DNA of 64,000 bases from Gemmatimonadota bacterium (GTDB lineage Bacteria; Gemmatimonadota; Gemmatimonadetes; Longimicrobiales; Gaopeijiaceae): the NCBI GenBank assembly GCA_026706635.1, contig JAPOYJ010000067.1, positions 1 to 64,000 on the forward strand, written 5' to 3'. Every line of letters starts with the position of its first letter. The stretch's first letter is position 1. Both the position numbers and the translations under genes were made by a program. Shown here piece by piece: positions 60,991 to 64,000 of this stretch. The notes under the pieces are model-generated. The model was given only the letters and a program-made list of their open reading frames with translations. It had not been told where the DNA came from and did no database searches.

Positions 60991-61763
60991 TGGCCGATCG
61001 CCAGAGAGCGCCGGTGCGGCTGGAGCTCCGGGGCGGGGTTGCGCGCATCGCCCTCAACCGGCCCGGCCGGCGCAACGCGCTCTCGGCGGAGATGGTCGAG
61101 CTCCTGGGGCGGCATCTCGCGCGCCTAGCCTCGGATCCCGAGGTGAAGCTGGTCACGCTCAGCGGCGTTGGCGCCGACTTCTGCGCGGGAGCGGACCTGG
61201 AGGAGATCGCCGCCTCCCAGCGCGGTCCGATCGAGGATGCGCTGGCCGACGCCGACGCCCTGGGCGACCTCCTGGTCCGGATTCGCCGAGCCCCCGTGCC
61301 AGTTGTGGCGGTCGTGCGGGGGCGGGCGATCGGTGGCGGTGCGGGACTTGCCGCGGCGTGCGACATCGTGCTCGCCCATCGGGACGCCTCCTTTGCCTTT
61401 CCAGAGGTGCGGATCGGCTTTGTCCCGGCGGTGGTGCTCGCGGTCCTGAGGCGCAAGGTCGGCGAGGCCAGCGCCTTCGAGATGGCGATTCGAGGACAGG
61501 TGCTCGGCGCGGCCGAGGCTGCGAGGGTGGGGCTAGCGACCCGGGTGGTCGAGGGCGACGACTTCGACGACGCGGTCGAGAGCTACTTGGACGAATTGGC
61601 GGCCCGCCCGGCGTCGGCCGTCTCGCTGACGAAGCGCCTCTTCGTGGGACTCGACGGCGTCTCCTTCGAGGACGCCATCGCGAGAGGGGCGGAGGCGAAT
61701 GCAATCGCCCGCATGACGCGCTCCTGCCGGGACGGGGTCAGGCGCTTCCTGGATCGCAGGTAG
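60990..61763 (+). CDS. Enoyl-CoA hydratase/isomerase family protein
   Basis: 257 aa crotonase-fold enzyme. ARIALNRPGRRNALSAEMVE, GADFCAGADLEEI, GRAIGGGAGLAAACDIVLAH (oxyanion-hole region) and FPEVRIGFVPAVV are visible. Possibly a methylglutaconyl-CoA hydratase, given the carboxylase/AtuA neighbours, but the exact substrate is inference. ATG 60990 overlaps the previous stop (TGATG). Confidence 0.9.
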   Translation: MADRQRAPVRLELRGGVARIALNRPGRRNALSAEMVELLGRHLARLASDPEVKLVTLSGVGADFCAGADLEEIAASQRGPIEDALADADALGDLLVRIRRAPVPVVAVVRGRAIGGGAGLAAACDIVLAHRDASFAFPEVRIGFVPAVVLAVLRRKVGEASAFEMAIRGQVLGAAEAARVGLATRVVEGDDFDDAVESYLDELAARPASAVSLTKRLFVGLDGVSFEDAIARGAEANAIARMTRSCRDGVRRFLDRR

Positions 61764-61777
61764 GCTGGGACTGGCCG

Positions 61778-61966
61778 GTGTTTCGTCCCTCCCGCAGGCG
61801 CGGACGGAGTAGCGGCGACCACCTGTCCTGGAGGGTCGGCCTCCTGGGGGCGGGGGCGCTCCTCGGCCTTGCCGGGATGGGGAGCTCGCACGGGTGGCTT
61901 GTCTGGGTGGGCGTCGGGGTCCTTGTGGTCGGGCTCCTGCTCCGCTTCCTGCCGAGAGGCGAGTAG
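61778..61966 (+). CDS. Small membrane protein, unknown function
   Basis: 62 aa from GTG 61778. Basic N-terminus FRPSRRRGRS, then two short hydrophobic segments (LLGAGALLGLAGMG; LVWVGVGVLVVGLLLRF). No family recognised. It follows the hydratase by 14 nt, and its stop is 4 nt before a dispersed element. Confidence 0.5.
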   Translation: MFRPSRRRGRSSGDHLSWRVGLLGAGALLGLAGMGSSHGWLVWVGVGVLVVGLLLRFLPRGE

Positions 61967-61970
61967 CGGC

Positions 61971-62224
61971 CTAGCAGCCCGTGGACGAGGCTCCCACGGC
62001 GGGAGCGTCGCTGCATCCCCGCTGGACCACTTCGCTTCCGTGTTGCTTCTTGCGCTCGAGGGCATCTGTTCAACCGGGTTGCCCCCCCCCGGAGCTGGCC
62101 CCAATCGCCATTCCATCGCCCCGCCTCGGGCCCTTTCATTACCCTTGGGGGGCGGGCCCATCCGTTGCCTGCGCTCCCTCCTGCATGTAATCTTCACTTT
62201 GCAATATGTAAACTATCGTTTACA
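61971..62224 (-). repeat. Dispersed composite element, reverse copy interrupted by ~100 bp
   Basis: CTAGCAGCCCGTGGACGAGG and CTCCCACGGCGGGAGCGTCG, then CTGCATCCCCGCTGGACCAC, TTCGCTTC at 61971-62038. After about 145 bp of unrelated GC-rich sequence the double box appears at 62186-62224: TGTAAT-CTTCAC-TTTGCA, ATA, TGTAAA-CTATCG-TTTACA. It occupies nearly the whole gap before recQ; the recQ start codon follows the box by 1 nt. Confidence 0.75.
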
Positions 62225-62225
62225 A

Positions 62226-63746
62226 GTGACGAGCACCCCCGTCACCTTGTCGGCAGCCCGCGCCACCCTCCGCAAGGAGTTCGGCTTCGACGCCTTCCGC
62301 CCCGGACAGGAGCGCCTCGTCGCGAGCGTCCTCTCTGGACGCGACACCTTGGGCGTGCTCCCCACCGGGGGCGGCAAGACCCTCTGCTATCAGCTGCCGG
62401 CCTTCATGATGCCGGGTCTGGTGCTGGTGGCGAGCCCGCTCATCTCGCTCATGCAGGACCAGGTAGAGCGAGCGCGGAGCCTGGGTCTCCGGGCTGCCTC
62501 TCTCACCTCCCAGATTCCCAGGCACGAGCAGCGCCGGGTGGAGGCTGCGCTCCCCGCCGGCCGCCTGGACCTACTCTTCTGTTCGCCCGAGCGCCTGGAG
62601 AGCGAGCGGCTCCGCCGCCGCCTGGGCGCTTCGCGGGTCTCGCTCGTCACCGTTGACGAGGCCCACTGCATTTCGGAGTGGGGCCACGACTTCAGGCCTT
62701 CCTTTCGTCGCATCCACCGTCTGCGCGATGTCGTCTCCGCCCCCGTCCTGGCTGTCACGGCAACAGCCACCCCCGCCGTGCGCGACGACATCGCAGGCGT
62801 GCTCCGCATGGCCGACCCCACCCGTGTGGTCACCTCCTTCGACAGGCCCAACATACGCTGGCTGGTGTCGGAGATGCCGCCCGGCGCCGAGCGGGTGCGC
62901 AGGATCGCCCGCATCGTCCGGGGCGCCGCCAGGGGGGCGCGGGGCGGCCCGGGCCGGGCCGTCATCGTCTACGCGCCCACCCGCAGGACGGTGACGAGCG
63001 TCCGCCGTGCGCTGGCCGCGCTCGGTGTGGCGGGAGAGGCGTACCACGCCGGGCTGCCCGCCGAGGAGAGAGGGGCCGTGCAGGAGCGCTTCCTCTCCGG
63101 CGCGTCGCAGGTGATCGTGGCGACGTGCGCCTTCGGGATGGGGATCGACCGGGGGGATGTCGGGGCGGTCTTCCACTACACCCTCCCTGGTTCGGTGGAG
63201 AGCTACTACCAGGAGGCCGGTCGCGCCGGACGCGACGGGGAGAAGTCCGTGGCGCTCGGCTTTGTCCACCGGGGCGACTGGCGAGTCCCGGAGATGTTCC
63301 TGGAGCGCGCCTATCCGAGCCCGCGCAAGGTCCTGGCGCTCCATCGGGCGTTGAGGTCACGGAGATCGCGCCCCCGCCTTGACGGCACCGATCTCGTCCG
63401 CAGAGGCGCAACTCACATTCCCCGTCTCCGTTGGCTGGTACGTGCCGACGCGGTGAGGGTGGACAGCGCCCTGGCCGAGTGGCTGGACGACTGGCCGCAC
63501 CGTGCGGGCGACGCTCCCCCGAAGGTTGCGGACGAGCCGGTCAGGGCTGCGGGGAGCGAGCCCGACCTGACCCCCCTGGTCGCGGCGCGTCGCCAGGCCA
63601 GGGCGCGGCTGCGGGGCATTCGGCGGTACGCGCGTTCCCGATCGTGCCGTAGGGCTGCGCTGCTGCGTTACCTTGGAGAGGAGCCCCCAGGGCGTCGCTG
63701 CGGGTCGTGCGACCGCTGCGAAGGACGGCGCACCGTGGCTACATAG
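62226..63746 (+). CDS. recQ: ATP-dependent DNA helicase RecQ
   Basis: 506 aa SF2 helicase. Motif 0 FRPGQERLVASVLSGRD, Walker A LPTGGGKTLCYQLPA, DEAH box VDEAHCISEWGHDFRP, motif III TATATPAVRDDI, motif VI QEAGRAGRDG, and the C-terminal zinc-binding CGSCDRC. The HRDC domain is absent, so it is a short RecQ. GTG 62226 is 1 nt after the double box. It interrupts an otherwise acyl-CoA-related gene series. Confidence 0.92.
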   Translation: MTSTPVTLSAARATLRKEFGFDAFRPGQERLVASVLSGRDTLGVLPTGGGKTLCYQLPAFMMPGLVLVASPLISLMQDQVERARSLGLRAASLTSQIPRHEQRRVEAALPAGRLDLLFCSPERLESERLRRRLGASRVSLVTVDEAHCISEWGHDFRPSFRRIHRLRDVVSAPVLAVTATATPAVRDDIAGVLRMADPTRVVTSFDRPNIRWLVSEMPPGAERVRRIARIVRGAARGARGGPGRAVIVYAPTRRTVTSVRRALAALGVAGEAYHAGLPAEERGAVQERFLSGASQVIVATCAFGMGIDRGDVGAVFHYTLPGSVESYYQEAGRAGRDGEKSVALGFVHRGDWRVPEMFLERAYPSPRKVLALHRALRSRRSRPRLDGTDLVRRGATHIPRLRWLVRADAVRVDSALAEWLDDWPHRAGDAPPKVADEPVRAAGSEPDLTPLVAARRQARARLRGIRRYARSRSCRRAALLRYLGEEPPGRRCGSCDRCEGRRTVAT

Positions 63747-63776
63747 CACCCCGGCCAGGAGGCGACCGACGCTGCC

Positions 63777-64000
63777 GTGGAACCATACCTCGACGAATCC
63801 CATCTGAGACTGAAGGCCGCGGTGCGGCGCTTCGGCCTCGAGAGGGTGGTGCCTGTGGCGCGCGAGCTCGACGAGACCAGCACCTTCCCCTGGCAGAATG
63901 TGAAGGAGATGGGGGACAGGGGGTGGCTCGGCGTGCCGTGGCCCAGGGAGCTCTCGGGGATGGGCCTCGACTACCTCAGCTACATCGTGGTCGTCGAGGA
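63777..64000 (+). CDS. Acyl-CoA dehydrogenase (N-terminal part, runs off the window)
   Basis: From GTG 63777 the frame reads LRLKAAVRRFGLERVVPVAR and ELDETSTFPWQNVKEMGDRG, then WLGVPWPRELSGMGLDYLSY, the start of an acyl-CoA dehydrogenase (helical N-terminal domain with GWLGVPxPxELGGxGLDY). AGGAGG is 14 nt upstream of the GTG, a bit far. The rest lies beyond 64000. Confidence 0.75.
   Translation, partial: MEPYLDESHLRLKAAVRRFGLERVVPVARELDETSTFPWQNVKEMGDRGWLGVPWPRELSGMGLDYLSYIVVVE

Noticed and set aside
18352-62224. TyrR regulon explanation for the TGTAAA boxes
   Set aside because: Half-sites fit the TyrR consensus spacing, but flanking genes have no aromatic amino acid role, several copies are between 3' ends, and copies carry a common non-operator body.
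1-64000. tRNA or rRNA genes
   Set aside because: I looked for cloverleaf-type acceptor/TPsiC signals (GGTTCGAATC-like) and rRNA stretches in all gene gaps and saw none.

Overview
The window looks like a chromosomal segment of a GC-rich, diderm (Gram-negative) bacterium. It encodes a TonB-dependent receptor, porin-like barrels, RseP, DegP-type and S9 peptidases and several lipoproteins. The style of the plug domain, the Ig-like/LRR lipoproteins, the phosphatidylserine/PE pathway and the ECF sigma/anti-sigma pair fit Gemmatimonadota best. That placement is inference; no 16S rRNA or tRNA gene is visible.

Layout. (1) 1-8062, + strand: an IS-end remnant, then a tightly packed housekeeping operon rplM-rpsI-rpsB-tsf-pyrH-frr-uppS-cdsA-dxr-rseP (translation, UMP kinase, isoprenoid and phospholipid precursors), followed by a small LRR lipoprotein. 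(2) 9.0-16.4 kb: a decayed accessory island. It holds a truncated zinc-ribbon gene fused end-to-end with a truncated AlbA_2 gene, an intact two-gene unit (AAA_14/DUF4143 ATPase plus a 1398-aa NACHT-like NTPase with a C-terminal PD-(D/E)XK-type motif) that looks like an antiviral system, an IS relic, a small membrane protein and a frameshifted PIN toxin. (3) 16.4-35.5 kb: ECF sigma/anti-sigma, a barrel protein, a phosphodiester glycosidase, a TonB receptor, a pteridine-reductase-like SDR, a 2288-aa Ig-like/LRR/metzincin lipoprotein, an S9 peptidase, PepP, an MTHFR-like protein and an IS-truncated fragment. (4) 35.5-47.3 kb, - strand: degP-purB-purC-psd-pssA-purS-purQ-purL-purF with mostly 4-nt overlaps, preceded by lexA and truA. 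(5) 47.5-56.9 kb: a porin, then a signalling locus with divergent RsbW-like/STAS genes against RR-PP2C phosphatase, periplasmic binding protein, histidine kinase and MATE exporter; then murB. (6) 57.1-64 kb: acyl-CoA catabolism (B12-binding mutase subunit, acyl-CoA carboxylase, AtuA large and small parts, enoyl-CoA hydratase, acyl-CoA dehydrogenase start) with recQ inserted.

The most striking feature is a dispersed composite repeat. One end carries two 18-bp imperfect palindromes (TGTAAA-N6-TTTACA type) at an exact 21-bp period; I find nine copies. The other end is a CCGTGG/CCACGG hairpin finishing in GGGCTGCTAG. Copies sit in intergenic gaps of all orientations, including convergent ones. 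Some supply the TAG stop codon of the neighbouring gene, and some supply the first or last residues of a protein (S9 peptidase, PyrH, TruA, the MTHFR-like protein).

Nearly all start assignments were made by reading frames, neighbour overlaps and Shine-Dalgarno-like sequence by eye; no database search was possible.
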